From assembly GCA_016342745.1 (NCBI GenBank), contig JAEINT010000010.1, positions 151,403 to 215,402 on the forward strand: 64,000 nt of DNA. The letters are read 5' to 3'. The notes under the pieces are model-generated. The model ran no database searches and was not told the origin of the DNA. It saw nothing but the letters and a program-made list of their open reading frames with translations. This document shows, piece after piece, positions 32,813-43,145 of the stretch (its first letter is position 1; each line of letters begins with the position of its first letter). This DNA is from Labilibaculum sp. GTDB taxonomy: Bacteria > Bacteroidota > Bacteroidia > Bacteroidales > Marinifilaceae. A program made the position numbers and the translations under genes.

Positions 32813-34399
32813 TTATTCTTCCTCTTGAGTATCCATTGCCACTTGTTGCATGCTACTGCTAATTCTTTTAATTGCTTCCTTGATGTTCTTTTCTGGTTTG
32901 ATAAAGGTTTGGTTTCCCCAGAAATTCTGATCGTAGGTTAAGTTTTCCGTCGACATTATGGTTTCGGGTGATATTGTTTCTCGGAATTTATATCTTCTGA
33001 TATTTGTTGTATCCAATTTTGTGGTTGCCATTTCGAAAGATGTTGAAAAACTTTGCGAAAATAGTTTTTTTCTATTTCGAACCTTAAATTTTAAGTTCCC
33101 TAAACTGTGATTTAAGTAATATTTCCCATCTATTTGACGGTAGTTAACAGCATAATCTACATGTAAGGCTTTAACCTTTGTTTTGGCATTTCCTTTGCTA
33201 ATAAATTGTCTCGTAATTTCATGTAATCGATCTGGGTTATAGCCAAATTCGGCACTAATAATTGCCAATGATCTTGTGGCTATTATTATTTTCCCTTCCA
33301 TTAATGGAGTCGATAAATTAGGTTTAGGCCTGAACTCGATAACGTAAACGGGCTTATTGTCAAAACTACTTATATCTGACAAATGGTAGTTGTAAAAATG
33401 CATGTATTCTGGGTCCAAGAATTCTGGTGTGTGTTTAATGATATCTAAAAATAAACAACCTTGTATTCCTCCTTTTAATCTGAATGAGATGGTGTCTAAA
33501 CGCGAAACATCATATATTTTGCGACTTTTAAATATTTTGACTTTGTCTTTATGATCGATTCTATCATAAGAAGGTTTGTAGATTTCTAAAATAGATTCCA
33601 GGTAAATCATATACTTGTTGTTCTTAAGTACCGATTCTCTGTAAAAGGATGTGATATTAGTTGGTTTTTGAGGGTAATTCTTTTCTATTTTATTAATCGC
33701 GGCTCTTATCAAAGATTTTGGTTCCTTGTTTCGAATAATAACTTCCTGAAGCGAAATAAAATCTTCTTTTAGTTTAATATGAATTTTGTTTTCCGTGATT
33801 TCGGAGACTGGTATTTCTGTGTTTTTATATCCTACGTAGGATACAACTAAAGTATCATGAATATTGTTGGATGATAGAGTAAGCGTAAAATCGCCATCCT
33901 GATTGGTTATTGTACCTACATGTTTTCCTCTTAACCCCAAACTAGCATATGGCAAACCAGTTTTTGAATTTTGATCCGTAATTTTTCCACTAATCTTACG
34001 ATAAGATAGGTATGGAATTAGATCAGTCGTAAGTGCTTTGCTCTTTTTGTAATTGTTCGGAACAATTATAATATGCTTATTAACAAGCTGAAAGTTGAGA
34101 CTCGTATCTGGAATAAGCTTTCGTAAGATAATGTTGAGAGGAGTGTCTATTTCTTCTAAGCTAACCTTTTTCTCTTTCGAAAATAAATTGGAATTGTAGG
34201 TGAAATAGCAATTGTTTTTTGCGGCTAAAGTATCTAAAGCATCAGTAAGAGAAAGTTCTGAAAAACGTACAGTAGTTTTATTCTGTAATAGATTTTCTTG
34301 AGCAGAAAGGTGAAAACTTGTAAGACATATGGATACAATAAGCATACTCTTTAACAAAGTATTACAAATGTATTGGATATGTTCTTTTTTAGTTTTCAT
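32813..34399 (-). CDS. STN + CarboxypepD_reg outer-membrane-associated protein (no barrel)
   Basis: 528 residues. Signal peptide, then an STN domain (about 42-113, FSELSLTDALDTLAAKNNCYF), a CarboxypepD_reg-like domain (about 133-212, KISGKITDQNSKTGLPYASL) and a C-terminal region (about 225-528) with ITSFYRESVLKNNKYMIYLE. This last region is shared with the paralogue at 36259-37560. No TonB plug or barrel follows, which is unusual for an STN protein. It is the third gene of a sigma-FecR operon (10-bp gap). By family logic the STN would contact the FecR of the same operon; the C-terminal family function is unknown. Confidence 0.75.
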   Translation of the reverse strand: MKTKKEHIQYICNTLLKSMLIVSICLTSFHLSAQENLLQNKTTVRFSELSLTDALDTLAAKNNCYFTYNSNLFSKEKKVSLEEIDTPLNIILRKLIPDTSLNFQLVNKHIIIVPNNYKKSKALTTDLIPYLSYRKISGKITDQNSKTGLPYASLGLRGKHVGTITNQDGDFTLTLSSNNIHDTLVVSYVGYKNTEIPVSEITENKIHIKLKEDFISLQEVIIRNKEPKSLIRAAINKIEKNYPQKPTNITSFYRESVLKNNKYMIYLESILEIYKPSYDRIDHKDKVKIFKSRKIYDVSRLDTISFRLKGGIQGCLFLDIIKHTPEFLDPEYMHFYNYHLSDISSFDNKPVYVIEFRPKPNLSTPLMEGKIIIATRSLAIISAEFGYNPDRLHEITRQFISKGNAKTKVKALHVDYAVNYRQIDGKYYLNHSLGNLKFKVRNRKKLFSQSFSTSFEMATTKLDTTNIRRYKFRETISPETIMSTENLTYDQNFWGNQTFIKPEKNIKEAIKRISSSMQQVAMDTQEEE

Positions 34400-34409
34400 T
34401 TAATCAATA

Positions 34410-35432
34410 TTATTTTAATTCTTTTTTAATGATAATACGAACTCCACTTTTTTCGTAACTTAAATTATGTGGACGACAAAGACTCTCTAAGACCTCATCA
34501 AGTGGAGTTTGATTAAATGTGGTAGTTATAGGTAGTTTTTGAATGGCGGTATCGCTAAATTGAATGTTTACTTGATAGGTACGGTTAATTACTTTGGCTA
34601 CATTATGCAAGCTCATAGCTTTAAATACCATCAATTGAGTTTTCCATGAAAGGTAATTTTCATCATTCTGGGATGTTTTATTAAGTAGATTTTCACTTAA
34701 TACACCAAAGTCACCTTTTTCAAGTAAAATTGCTTTATTAGGATCTTTAACAAGCGAAAATTTAACTTTTCCTGTTTCCACAAGAACCTCGACATGATTA
34801 GTAGTAGCATTTACATTAAATGATGTTCCTAAAACTTTAATCTCAGCATTTTCAACCGAAATAATAAATGGTTTGTTCGGATTTTTTGCAATGTCAAAAA
34901 ATGCTTCCCCGGTTAATTTTACTCGTCTTTCGTTGCTCCCGAAAATTCTTGGATAAGTCAGGCTAGACTTTCCGTTAAGCGTTATGCTTGATCCATCGGC
35001 TAAGGTAATTGTTTTGCCACTTTCGTTTAGTTCGGAGCTGATACTCTGATAAGGAGCTATTTTATCGGTATAGATATGGTAAGAAGCCAAGCCAAGTCCG
35101 ATTGTAATTACTACCATAGCCGCAAGCTGAACTATTCTTCTCGCATTTTGAGCTGAAAAAATGCTGATTGTATTTTTTGAGTTGTCTAATTTAGACTCGC
35201 TTAATTTCGATCTAACATTTGTCCAGGCAGAATCGACCTTGAATTTTTGTTGAATTTCTTTTACATCCTGAATTAGTTCCAAATCTTTATTTGATGCAGC
35301 TACGATTTCTGCATATTCAGGATTGGAATCCATTAACTTTTCAAAGTTTAATTTCTCCTCTGCACTCATTTCTCCACTCAAGTATTTCGAAATGATTTCC
35401 CACTCAATTGTATGTGACGTTTTTTCTTTCAT
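34410..35432 (-). CDS. FecR-type anti-sigma factor (locus 2)
   Basis: 340 residues with the same plan as the locus 1 protein: cytosolic sigma-binding part (about 1-90, LSGEMSAEEKLNFEKLMDSNPEY), a membrane helix (about 107-127, RIVQLAAMVVITIGLGLASYH) and periplasmic FecR domain (about 135-240, GKTITLADGSSITLNGKSSL then GEAFFDIAKNPNKPFIISV). DUF4974 (about 265-338) includes FKAMSLHNVAKVINRTYQV. The start lies 5 bp after the sigma stop, so translation is tightly coupled. Confidence 0.93.
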   Translation of the reverse strand: MKEKTSHTIEWEIISKYLSGEMSAEEKLNFEKLMDSNPEYAEIVAASNKDLELIQDVKEIQQKFKVDSAWTNVRSKLSESKLDNSKNTISIFSAQNARRIVQLAAMVVITIGLGLASYHIYTDKIAPYQSISSELNESGKTITLADGSSITLNGKSSLTYPRIFGSNERRVKLTGEAFFDIAKNPNKPFIISVENAEIKVLGTSFNVNATTNHVEVLVETGKVKFSLVKDPNKAILLEKGDFGVLSENLLNKTSQNDENYLSWKTQLMVFKAMSLHNVAKVINRTYQVNIQFSDTAIQKLPITTTFNQTPLDEVLESLCRPHNLSYEKSGVRIIIKKELK

Positions 35433-35437
35433 CTTTT

Positions 35438-35992
35438 TTATAGCACAATAATTCCAACGTAATCTTTTAAATTCTTACGAAAAGCTTTTAAAGCTTTTCC
35501 CATGTTTGCTTCAACAGTTTTTACTGATATTGATAATTGATCAGCAATTTCCTGATACTTCAAGCCTTCAAATCTACTCATTTTAAATATCTGTCCACAA
35601 CGACTAGGCAGTTTGATTAGGGTTCTCTGTATGATATTATAGATTTCATTTTCTTCAACTAAATTATTTGGTTGACTTTGTTCAGACTTGTGATTTTTAA
35701 CGTAATCAACGTATTGGTTTTTTATTCCTCTTTTTCTTAGTACCTGAAGGCTGTTAAAATAGGTTGATTTGTACAAATAGGCTTTTAGTGAAGTATGAAT
35801 TTTTAATTCTTTTCTATTTTCCCATAATTGACAAAACAATTCCTGAACAATTTCTTCAGCTTGGTCTGAATCTTTTACAAACCTAAGAGCGTAATGACAT
35901 AGCAAAGGGTAATATTCTTTAAACAGTTTTTCAAACTCCTGTAAATTACCATTTTGTATGTTCTGTAGTATCGTTTCTTTTTCTTCCGACAT
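35438..35992 (-). CDS. ECF RNA polymerase sigma factor (locus 2)
   Basis: 184 residues. Region 2 (EKLFKEYYPLLCHYALRFV, AEEIVQELFCQLWENRKEL) and region 4 (RTLIKLPSRCGQIFKMSRF, YQEIADQLSISVKTVEANMGKALKAF). It is distinct from the locus 1 factor at the residue level, so the two are probably not interchangeable. Its operon reads sigma, fecR, STN protein, DUF5655. It probably autoregulates from the 266-bp upstream gap. Confidence 0.93.
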   Translation of the reverse strand: MSEEKETILQNIQNGNLQEFEKLFKEYYPLLCHYALRFVKDSDQAEEIVQELFCQLWENRKELKIHTSLKAYLYKSTYFNSLQVLRKRGIKNQYVDYVKNHKSEQSQPNNLVEENEIYNIIQRTLIKLPSRCGQIFKMSRFEGLKYQEIADQLSISVKTVEANMGKALKAFRKNLKDYVGIIVL

Positions 35993-36137
35993 TTTCTGTT
36001 TCTATTCCTTTATCTAAAGCTCTTAATGCGCTTTCTAAGTTAGGATTTTTCAATCATTAGAGAAAAGATCTGGTTATTTACTTATAATAATATCGAATAG
36101 CAATATTCGATATAGAATTTTATTTCTTGATTGAAAA

Positions 36138-36184
36138 GAACCGTTCAGAATATCTCATTTCCCCTTTATGAGTGAACGGCTCTT
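36138..36184 (-). terminator. Hairpin downstream of the 36259 gene
   Basis: AAGA-A-CCGTTCA pairs with TGAACGG-C-TCTT (one mismatch), with an inner CTCAT/ATGAG pairing around CTTT. It lies 75 bp past the stop, before the sigma-locus 2 promoter region. Confidence 0.65.
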
Positions 36185-36258
36185 TTGTTTGTCATGAATT
36201 CATTTATTCAAAGGTTTCGTAGGTTATACATTCCCATTTTTATGAATTCGCTAACAAT

Positions 36259-37560
36259 TTATCTAGCTTTTCTTTTTAGTTTTTTAATTGCAGATTCAAT
36301 AGATTGATCAGGTTCAATTGTGTTGTAAGCTCCCCAGAAGTTTGCATCCGCAAAATTACTTACCTCTTCGGTCATAATCTGGTTTGATTTAAACTTTTCA
36401 AATCCTTTAAAGCGAATAATATTCTCTTCGTTTCGATCGGTAATTGCAATTTCAGTCATTGCAGAGTAGTTGGTATTAAACAGTTTACGCTTCCAGTTGC
36501 ACTTAAAATTAACTTCTCCTCTGGCATAGTTGAAATACCATTTCCCATCTTTTTCATGGTAATTTACCAAGTAATCGGCAGAACTTGGAGTTACTTTTAC
36601 GCCTGCTGGTTTCCTTTTAATGAACATTCTACTAGCCTCAGTTTCATTACTTAGGTTCATGCTGAATTTAGCACTTGCTAAAGCCAAATTAGTCGATTCA
36701 ATATATAATAAACCGTAGTATAATGGTAAATCAATGTCCTCTTTTTGTTTGAATTCAACTACATAATGAATTTTACCATTAATTTTTGTTACTGATTTAA
36801 TAGAGAAGTCATAATTGGTGATAAAATCAGGCGATAAAAGATTGTATGGATTTTTCACAATATCCAAAAGAAGTGAAGTAGTTGGACCACCTTGTAACTT
36901 GAATAATAGCGTATCCATTTTCTTTACATCTTGACTCTTTCGACCTTTGTAAATTTGAACTTGATCTTCTCTTAATTGTCTGTATCCAGCTTTGTGTATG
37001 TTTACCACAGCTTCAGATATAGCTACATATGTTCTGTTCTTTTTAACGGTTTCTCGATAAAATCCTTTCATCATATTCGGATTCTTTGCATAGTTTTCTG
37101 AAACTTTTGCAAGAATACTTTTTACAAGAAAAATAGGATCCATAGGATAAATATTAATCTCGCCCAATGGAACTGACACAGATTGTAATTTGAGAATATT
37201 TCTTTTTGCCTTTAAAGAGTTAATAGGGTATTCAAGATTTTTGTATCCAATATAACTTACTTCAATTTCACTTACCGGTAGATCTTTTGCAATTTTCAAA
37301 AGAAACTCTCCTTCGTTATTTGAAACGGTTGCAACATTAACGCCTTTTACCGTAATGGTTGCAAACATTAAAGGCTCATTCGTGTTTTTATCTTGAATTT
37401 TACCTTTATATACGTTATACTTTAAAGTATCTATTACTTGTTGTACTTTGGTCTTTTCTTTCTTTTTCTTTGTACCCTCAGCGGCCATTGAATTGGTGAA
37501 AGAGAATAACAAAAATGCAGAAAGGATAACTGCGAGGTAATATCTAATTTTTGTTTTCAT
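36259..37560 (-). CDS. CarboxypepD_reg-containing secreted protein, paralogue of the locus 2 STN protein
   Basis: 433 residues. Signal peptide (to about 26), a short linker, a CarboxypepD_reg domain (about 50-130, GKIQDKNTNEPLMFATITVKG) and a C-terminal region with NMMKGFYRETVKKNRTYVAIS and PLYYGLLYIESTNLALASAK. The C-terminal region parallels the 32813-34399 protein block by block, but there is no STN domain. The tail ends in basic residues (KKLKRKAR). It lies upstream of the sigma gene in the same direction, separated by a hairpin, so it is independently transcribed. Confidence 0.7.
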   Translation of the reverse strand: MKTKIRYYLAVILSAFLLFSFTNSMAAEGTKKKKEKTKVQQVIDTLKYNVYKGKIQDKNTNEPLMFATITVKGVNVATVSNNEGEFLLKIAKDLPVSEIEVSYIGYKNLEYPINSLKAKRNILKLQSVSVPLGEINIYPMDPIFLVKSILAKVSENYAKNPNMMKGFYRETVKKNRTYVAISEAVVNIHKAGYRQLREDQVQIYKGRKSQDVKKMDTLLFKLQGGPTTSLLLDIVKNPYNLLSPDFITNYDFSIKSVTKINGKIHYVVEFKQKEDIDLPLYYGLLYIESTNLALASAKFSMNLSNETEASRMFIKRKPAGVKVTPSSADYLVNYHEKDGKWYFNYARGEVNFKCNWKRKLFNTNYSAMTEIAITDRNEENIIRFKGFEKFKSNQIMTEEVSNFADANFWGAYNTIEPDQSIESAIKKLKRKAR

Positions 37561-37780
37561 GACATTATATTTTTGTTGAATAATGGATTTAAATGATATG
37601 AGAAAAACGATCGTGTATTTTCTGATTTCTATAAGTATGATGCTTTAGAAAATAAATACCCTATCTTTTTTTTCGCTTTTTTTCGAAAAATTGATTTATC
37701 TAAATTTCGCACGTTTTTTTAGATCCTTTATATGTTTTATATTTAGATGAATAATTAATATAATTTAAGGAATTAAATTC

Positions 37781-38500
37781 ATGAAAGTAGATTATTGTAA
37801 AGAAGATCTGATTTTAAAGGTGTTTCCAACAATTGGTGGCTGTTTTGAGGAGGGATGGAATGTACTAAAGAACAATTTTTTACTTCTATTACTTATAATA
37901 GTTGTTTCCGCAGTTATTGACGTACCAATGGGATATGATAAAATGAATATGCTTGAGGATGATTCATTTAATATTGGTTTGTCATTTATTAAACTATTTG
38001 GATTTATCTATTATATATTGGTGGTTACACCATTTAGTTATGGTGCCGATTGGATATTTTTGAGGGCTTCAAGAAACGAAAAACCACAATTTGAAGAAAT
38101 ACTGAGTGGATTTAAAAAGTTTCTATATGTTATTTTGAGTCATTTACTGGTTATTGGTATTGTTGGTGTTGGGTTTGTTTTATTAATTCTTCCTGGTATT
38201 TATTTAGTCTGTAAATTAATTTTTGTGCCTTATCTGATTATGGATAAGAAGATAGATCCTATTCAGGCAGTTAAATTGAGCTTTTACTTGACCAAGGGTT
38301 ATTTCTGGACTATATTTGGTATGGGGATATTGTCCTTTTTGATTATACTTCTTGGCCTAATTTGTATGATTGTTGGGGTTTTCGTGTCTATTGTTTGGAT
38401 CCATTCAGCTTTTGCAATATTGTATAGAGCTGTAGAAGAATTACATTTAGAAGAAGCTTGTCAATTGGCCGAAATTAATATGGAGAGTATTAATGAGTAG
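37781..38500 (+). CDS. Hypothetical multi-helix membrane protein
   Basis: 239 residues with about six membrane helices, including VLKNNFLLLLLIIVVSAVIDVPMG and HLLVIGIVGVGFVLLILPGIYLVCKL. The pattern, including the LPGIYL segment, resembles DUF975 or the glycerophosphodiester-phosphodiesterase membrane-domain type proteins. Function unknown. Divergent from the 36259 gene across 220 bp; convergent with nadA at a shared terminator. Confidence 0.6.
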   Translation: MKVDYCKEDLILKVFPTIGGCFEEGWNVLKNNFLLLLLIIVVSAVIDVPMGYDKMNMLEDDSFNIGLSFIKLFGFIYYILVVTPFSYGADWIFLRASRNEKPQFEEILSGFKKFLYVILSHLLVIGIVGVGFVLLILPGIYLVCKLIFVPYLIMDKKIDPIQAVKLSFYLTKGYFWTIFGMGILSFLIILLGLICMIVGVFVSIVWIHSAFAILYRAVEELHLEEACQLAEINMESINE

Positions 38501-38516
38501 TAAATCATATGACACG

Positions 38517-38547
38517 AAAAATGGAGACCTATGAAGATCTCCATTTT
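38517..38547. terminator. Bidirectional intrinsic terminator
   Basis: A 10-bp stem AAAATGGAGA / TCTCCATTTT with a 10-base loop lies between the convergent membrane-protein gene and nadA. Confidence 0.85.
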
Positions 38548-38557
38548 TTGAGTATTT

Positions 38558-39484
38558 TTATTTTATTAAATGTCTCGATAAATCAAGCATACGAACAATT
38601 GGAGCCTTTGCCTTTTCCATTGTTTCTTTTGGAAGAATAATTTCAGGTTGCTCATTTTTTAATGCTAGATACAATTTCTCCATTGTATTCAACTTCATGT
38701 AGGCACAATCATTACAAGAACATGTTTCATCAGCGGGTACAATTAGGAATTCTTTGTTAGGAGAATCCTTTTGCATTTGATGCAGAATACCTGTTTCTGT
38801 AGCAACAATGAATTTTTTAGAAGCGCTATTCTTTGTGTAATCCAGCATAGCAGTTGTAGATCCTACAAAATCTGCAAGAAGTAAAACCGGATGTGCACAC
38901 TCAGGATGAGCGATTAATTTTGCATCAGGATTTTCTATTTTCATTTGCATGATTTTCTCAGAAGATAGAATGTCGTGAACTTCGCAAGTACCATCCCAAA
39001 GGACCATGTTTCGACCCGTAACCTCATTGATGTAACGGCCCAGATTTTTGTCAGGAGCAAATATAATTTTCTGTTCCTTAGGAAAGGACTCTACAATTTG
39101 CACCGCATTTCCTGATGTACAAATAACATCAGATAGTGTTTTAATATCCGCAGTACAATTAATATAGGATATTACAATATGATCTGGGTGTAAGGCTTTA
39201 AATTTTCTAAAATCGTCAGCAGGACATGATTCTGCAAGTGAACATCCAGCTTCCAGATCAGGTAATAGAACTTTTCTGGTTGGATTTAATATTTTGGCGG
39301 TTTCGGCCATGAAATGAACGCCAGCAAACAAAATAATGTCTGCATCAACCTCTGAAGCTTTTTGCGCAAGGGCTAAACTATCACCTTTAAAGTCGGCGAT
39401 TTCCTGAATATCAGGAGTTTGATAATAATGCGCGAGTATAACCGCATTCTTTTCTTTTGCAAGTTGAAGAACTTTATCTCTCAT
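38558..39484 (-). CDS. nadA: Quinolinate synthase A
   Basis: 308 residues from the ATG at 39484; an upstream TTG (39487) is likely not used. NadA condenses iminoaspartate with dihydroxyacetone phosphate to quinolinate in NAD synthesis, using a [4Fe-4S] cluster. Motifs: [27 protein letters not shown], the cysteine-bearing [15 protein letters not shown], and the C-terminal [12 protein letters not shown]. Three cluster Cys candidates come from the GCS, SGNA-adjacent and CNDC segments. No nadB or nadC is in the window. The length (about 300) is normal. Confidence 0.95.
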   Translation of the reverse strand: MRDKVLQLAKEKNAVILAHYYQTPDIQEIADFKGDSLALAQKASEVDADIILFAGVHFMAETAKILNPTRKVLLPDLEAGCSLAESCPADDFRKFKALHPDHIVISYINCTADIKTLSDVICTSGNAVQIVESFPKEQKIIFAPDKNLGRYINEVTGRNMVLWDGTCEVHDILSSEKIMQMKIENPDAKLIAHPECAHPVLLLADFVGSTTAMLDYTKNSASKKFIVATETGILHQMQKDSPNKEFLIVPADETCSCNDCAYMKLNTMEKLYLALKNEQPEIILPKETMEKAKAPIVRMLDLSRHLIK

Positions 39485-39589
39485 CAAGTATATATTTTCG
39501 TAGTCTCTCGTTAGATAAATACAGATGCAAATATCTTTAAATTATACCGAAAATCAAACCAATACAAGATGTTTTGCCAAGTGAAGCTC

Positions 39590-42500
39590 TTATTTTGATT
39601 CTGGTAGGACAAAGAAAAAGGTACTTCCTTTACCAATTGTACTTTCAGCCCATATTTTACCACGATTTGCTTCAGCAAACTCTTTGCAGAGTAATAATCC
39701 AAGTCCAGTACCTTTTTCACCTGAAGTCCCGACTGACTTATATTTCAGATCAATTCGGAACAATTTACTTAGATTGTCTTTATCAATACCAATACCTTCA
39801 TCTGCAATCTGAAATTCTACAAATTTATCTTTTGTGGTAATTTTAATTTCAATTTGACTGTTTTGATTTGAAAATTTTATGGCGTTATTAATTAAATTTC
39901 GAATGATGGAACTACTCATATGTTTGTCTGCAAAAGCTAGCTTTTCTTTTGTGTCAAAGAATTGAATTTCAATCTGTTTCTTTTCTGCAGATGCTTCGTA
40001 AAGGCAAATGGATTGTTTTACCAATTCGTTAAGGTCAAAGGTTTCGGGATGAAAATCTATTTTTCCTGTTTGTGACCTCGACCAAGTAAGCAGGTTTTCT
40101 AACAAAGTATAAATGTGTTTTACTGATTCGTGAATTTTTCGAATTCCAACTCTTTTTTCTGGATCATCGACCATTTCATAGTTTTCATGAATCATTTCAC
40201 TAATAGAGAGTAAACTGGTGAATGGGTTTTTTAAATCATGAGAGATAATTCGGAAAAATTTGTCTTTCGTTGCATTTAATTCTTTCAAATTTCTTTCTGA
40301 TTCTTGAAGTTGCAAATTCGTACTTTTAATTTCTTCGTTTTGAACGGTTAGTAGTTTGTTAGTCTTGGCATGTAGTAAGAATCTGTAGATGAAAATGAAT
40401 AGTAAGCTTACCAAAATACTTGCAAGTAAAATAAACCACCAGCTCAGGTAAAATGGAGGTAATATTTTTATTTTAAGTTCTTTGGCATATTCGGACCACA
40501 TTCCATTCTGATTTTGAGCCTTAACCTGAAATGTATATTCACCTAAAGGAAGATTGGAATAGGAAATGTAGTTGCGATTCCCCGAATTAATCCATTTTTT
40601 TTCTAGCCCTTTTAACCGATAGGAATAGTTGATTTTATCAGAAGCAAAGGAAGACAAAGATGAATATTCCAGTGTAACAAAACGATGTTTGTAATCCAGT
40701 TCAATAGCATCTGTATAGGCAATGTTTTTTTTGAGGTAATAGGTATCATCCTCATTGGAATAATGAATCTGTTTTTCAGAATCGATGTTGTTATAAGGCG
40801 CTACTTTAACTTCATTGCCATGAATTTCAAGTTTTGTAAATACAAGCTCATAATTTCGCTCATCTTTAAATTTCTTTTTAGGATCGATAATGTTTAAACC
40901 ATAAACTCCACCGAAGTATAGCTTTCCACTTTTCCCTTTGTGATAGGCACCACCATTAAATTCTTTGCTTTGTAAGCCGTCGTTAATTGTAAAGTTTTTT
41001 ACTGAATAATCCGAAGTTGAAAAGCGACAGATTCCATTATTTGTACTAAGCCATAAATGGTCATTCTTATCTGGTAAAATGCTATAAATGACATCGTTTG
41101 GCAAGCCTTCATCTGTACCGTAATGAGAAAATACTTTCGTTTTTGGATTGTAACGGTTTAGTTTGTTGTTGGTTCCCAGCCAAATTGATCCTTCCTTATC
41201 TTCATGAATGGAAAATACCACGTTATCGGAAATGCTATTTGTACTTTCTTGTATGTATTGAAAGGAATTGAACTGGCCTGTGTTTTTGTCAAATATATTA
41301 ACACCACCACCATAAGTTCCAATCCACAATAAACCTTTTGAATCTTCAAAAATAGTTGAATAGATGAAATTACAGGAAATGCTGGATGGATTACTTTCCT
41401 TGCGTTTGTATTGTCTGAATTGTTTTGTTTTAGGGTGATATTGATTGAATCCATCGCGAGTACCAATCCAAATAATACCGTCACTGTCTTCAAAAATCGT
41501 GCGTACAGAATTATTGGATAGGGAAGTGCTATCACCTTCAATATTTTTGAACTGAACTTGTTCTTTGCTTAGTGGATTGTATTTAAATAATCCTTCTCCA
41601 TCGCTTCCAATCCAGATATTGTTTTGGCTATCTTCAAATACTTTCCGGATTGCTGTGTAGGGATGTTTTTTTGATTTTCGGATGTCAATATGAATAAAAC
41701 TGTCTTGTTTTACAAGGTATTTGGATATTCCTTGATTATTTGTTCCAATCCAAATATCTTCGTTATGATCCTCCCAAATAGACCAAATGAAATTACAAGC
41801 TAAGCTATTTTCACTTAGCGGATTATTTTTAAGAAGATCAAATTTATGAGCTTGAGGATCGAAAATGCTGATGCCTGCACCAAATGTACCAATCCATATA
41901 ATTCCATTGCGGTCCTCGTAGATACAGTTTATAGAATTTTCAGATAAACTTTGTGGGTCGGCTGAATTGTTTTTGTAATGTGATTTTTTATTTGTGCTTG
42001 TATTGATTCGAAAAAGACCTGATCCGAATGTTCCAAACCAAATTTCATTATTTTCACAAGATAATATGGGCTTGTTTGTATTTATGGAGAGACTGTTGGT
42101 TGATTCGAAAGATTTTACAATTTTTGTGAATTGATCAGTTTGTGATTCTTTTTTAAGGAGTGCCTTATTGGTAACTACCCATAAATTTTGTGAATTATCT
42201 AAACTGATATTCTCAATACTAGTATTGGTCAAGTATTCTTTTTGATTAGGATTGGATGCGTTTTCATTGATTGAAAAGAGCCCTTGATCTGTTCCAAGCC
42301 AGAGTAGATCTTGTTCTTTTACGATACTAGTGATTTTTACTTGTTCACTAGTGTTTTTTAGTTTTAATTTATGAAATACATTATTTTCTGAATTAGTATA
42401 GAAAAGTCCATTGTTAGTAGCAATCCATAGGTATTTATCTCCTAAAAGAAAGCAGTTTACTCTGGTGTTTAATTCATTTTTATACTTGATATTTTCAAGT

Positions 42501-42982
42501 TTGCCGTCATCAATGTTTATGCAATTAATTCCCTTTAAACTTCCAACCCACAAGCGCTTGTTTTTATCTTCAAAGAAAGTAGTAATGGTATCATTACTTA
42601 ATTGATTGTTGGGTTCCACACCTCTGAAGGGAGTAAAGGTTTCAGTAATTGGATTAAATCGTGTTAGTCCACCTCTTGATCCGAACCATAAATTTCCATT
42701 AGTGTCCTCTATAATTTGCTCTATCCATTTGTATGAAATACAATTGGGTTTGTTAATATTGTCTCTGTAAACAGTGAAATTTTTACCATCGTACTTATTT
42801 AAACCATCTTCTGTTCCAAACCACATAAAGCCTTTTGAATCTTGAAAAATACAATAAACAGAACTTAAGGAAAGTCCATCATTTATAGTAATTCTCTTGA
42901 ACCTAATATTGTTTTGCTGAGAAAAAACAGAAAGAACACAAAGTAATCCACCCACTAAGAGAACTAGTTTATTTTTGGTCAT
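39590..42982 (-). CDS. Two-component propeller sensor histidine kinase, no output domain
   Basis: 1130 residues. Signal-anchor N-terminus, two seven-bladed propellers of reg_prop repeats to about 700 (e.g. IFQDSKGFMWFGTEDGLNKY, IWIGTFGAGISIFDP), a Y_Y_Y domain (about 720-790), and one membrane helix. HisKA follows with phospho-acceptor His915 (RIISHDLKNP), then HATPase_c with GTGLGLLLCKEF. Unlike most Bacteroidota propeller hybrids it has no receiver or AraC domain, so it needs a separate response regulator, not seen nearby. The ligand is possibly a glycan or envelope signal (inference). Divergent from the 43146 gene. Confidence 0.92.
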   Translation of the reverse strand: MTKNKLVLLVGGLLCVLSVFSQQNNIRFKRITINDGLSLSSVYCIFQDSKGFMWFGTEDGLNKYDGKNFTVYRDNINKPNCISYKWIEQIIEDTNGNLWFGSRGGLTRFNPITETFTPFRGVEPNNQLSNDTITTFFEDKNKRLWVGSLKGINCINIDDGKLENIKYKNELNTRVNCFLLGDKYLWIATNNGLFYTNSENNVFHKLKLKNTSEQVKITSIVKEQDLLWLGTDQGLFSINENASNPNQKEYLTNTSIENISLDNSQNLWVVTNKALLKKESQTDQFTKIVKSFESTNSLSINTNKPILSCENNEIWFGTFGSGLFRINTSTNKKSHYKNNSADPQSLSENSINCIYEDRNGIIWIGTFGAGISIFDPQAHKFDLLKNNPLSENSLACNFIWSIWEDHNEDIWIGTNNQGISKYLVKQDSFIHIDIRKSKKHPYTAIRKVFEDSQNNIWIGSDGEGLFKYNPLSKEQVQFKNIEGDSTSLSNNSVRTIFEDSDGIIWIGTRDGFNQYHPKTKQFRQYKRKESNPSSISCNFIYSTIFEDSKGLLWIGTYGGGVNIFDKNTGQFNSFQYIQESTNSISDNVVFSIHEDKEGSIWLGTNNKLNRYNPKTKVFSHYGTDEGLPNDVIYSILPDKNDHLWLSTNNGICRFSTSDYSVKNFTINDGLQSKEFNGGAYHKGKSGKLYFGGVYGLNIIDPKKKFKDERNYELVFTKLEIHGNEVKVAPYNNIDSEKQIHYSNEDDTYYLKKNIAYTDAIELDYKHRFVTLEYSSLSSFASDKINYSYRLKGLEKKWINSGNRNYISYSNLPLGEYTFQVKAQNQNGMWSEYAKELKIKILPPFYLSWWFILLASILVSLLFIFIYRFLLHAKTNKLLTVQNEEIKSTNLQLQESERNLKELNATKDKFFRIISHDLKNPFTSLLSISEMIHENYEMVDDPEKRVGIRKIHESVKHIYTLLENLLTWSRSQTGKIDFHPETFDLNELVKQSICLYEASAEKKQIEIQFFDTKEKLAFADKHMSSSIIRNLINNAIKFSNQNSQIEIKITTKDKFVEFQIADEGIGIDKDNLSKLFRIDLKYKSVGTSGEKGTGLGLLLCKEFAEANRGKIWAESTIGKGSTFFFVLPESK

Positions 42983-43145
42983 TACATCTAGATGTTTTTG
43001 GTTTTATACAAATTAGTGAAAAAATATGATAATGGGTAATACGCTAATTTTAAATTATTTTGATTAATAAATACTATGTATTGGTTATTTAATTAAATAC
43101 TTTTATCAGATGTTAAATATTAATTAAATCACAAAAATTAAGAAA

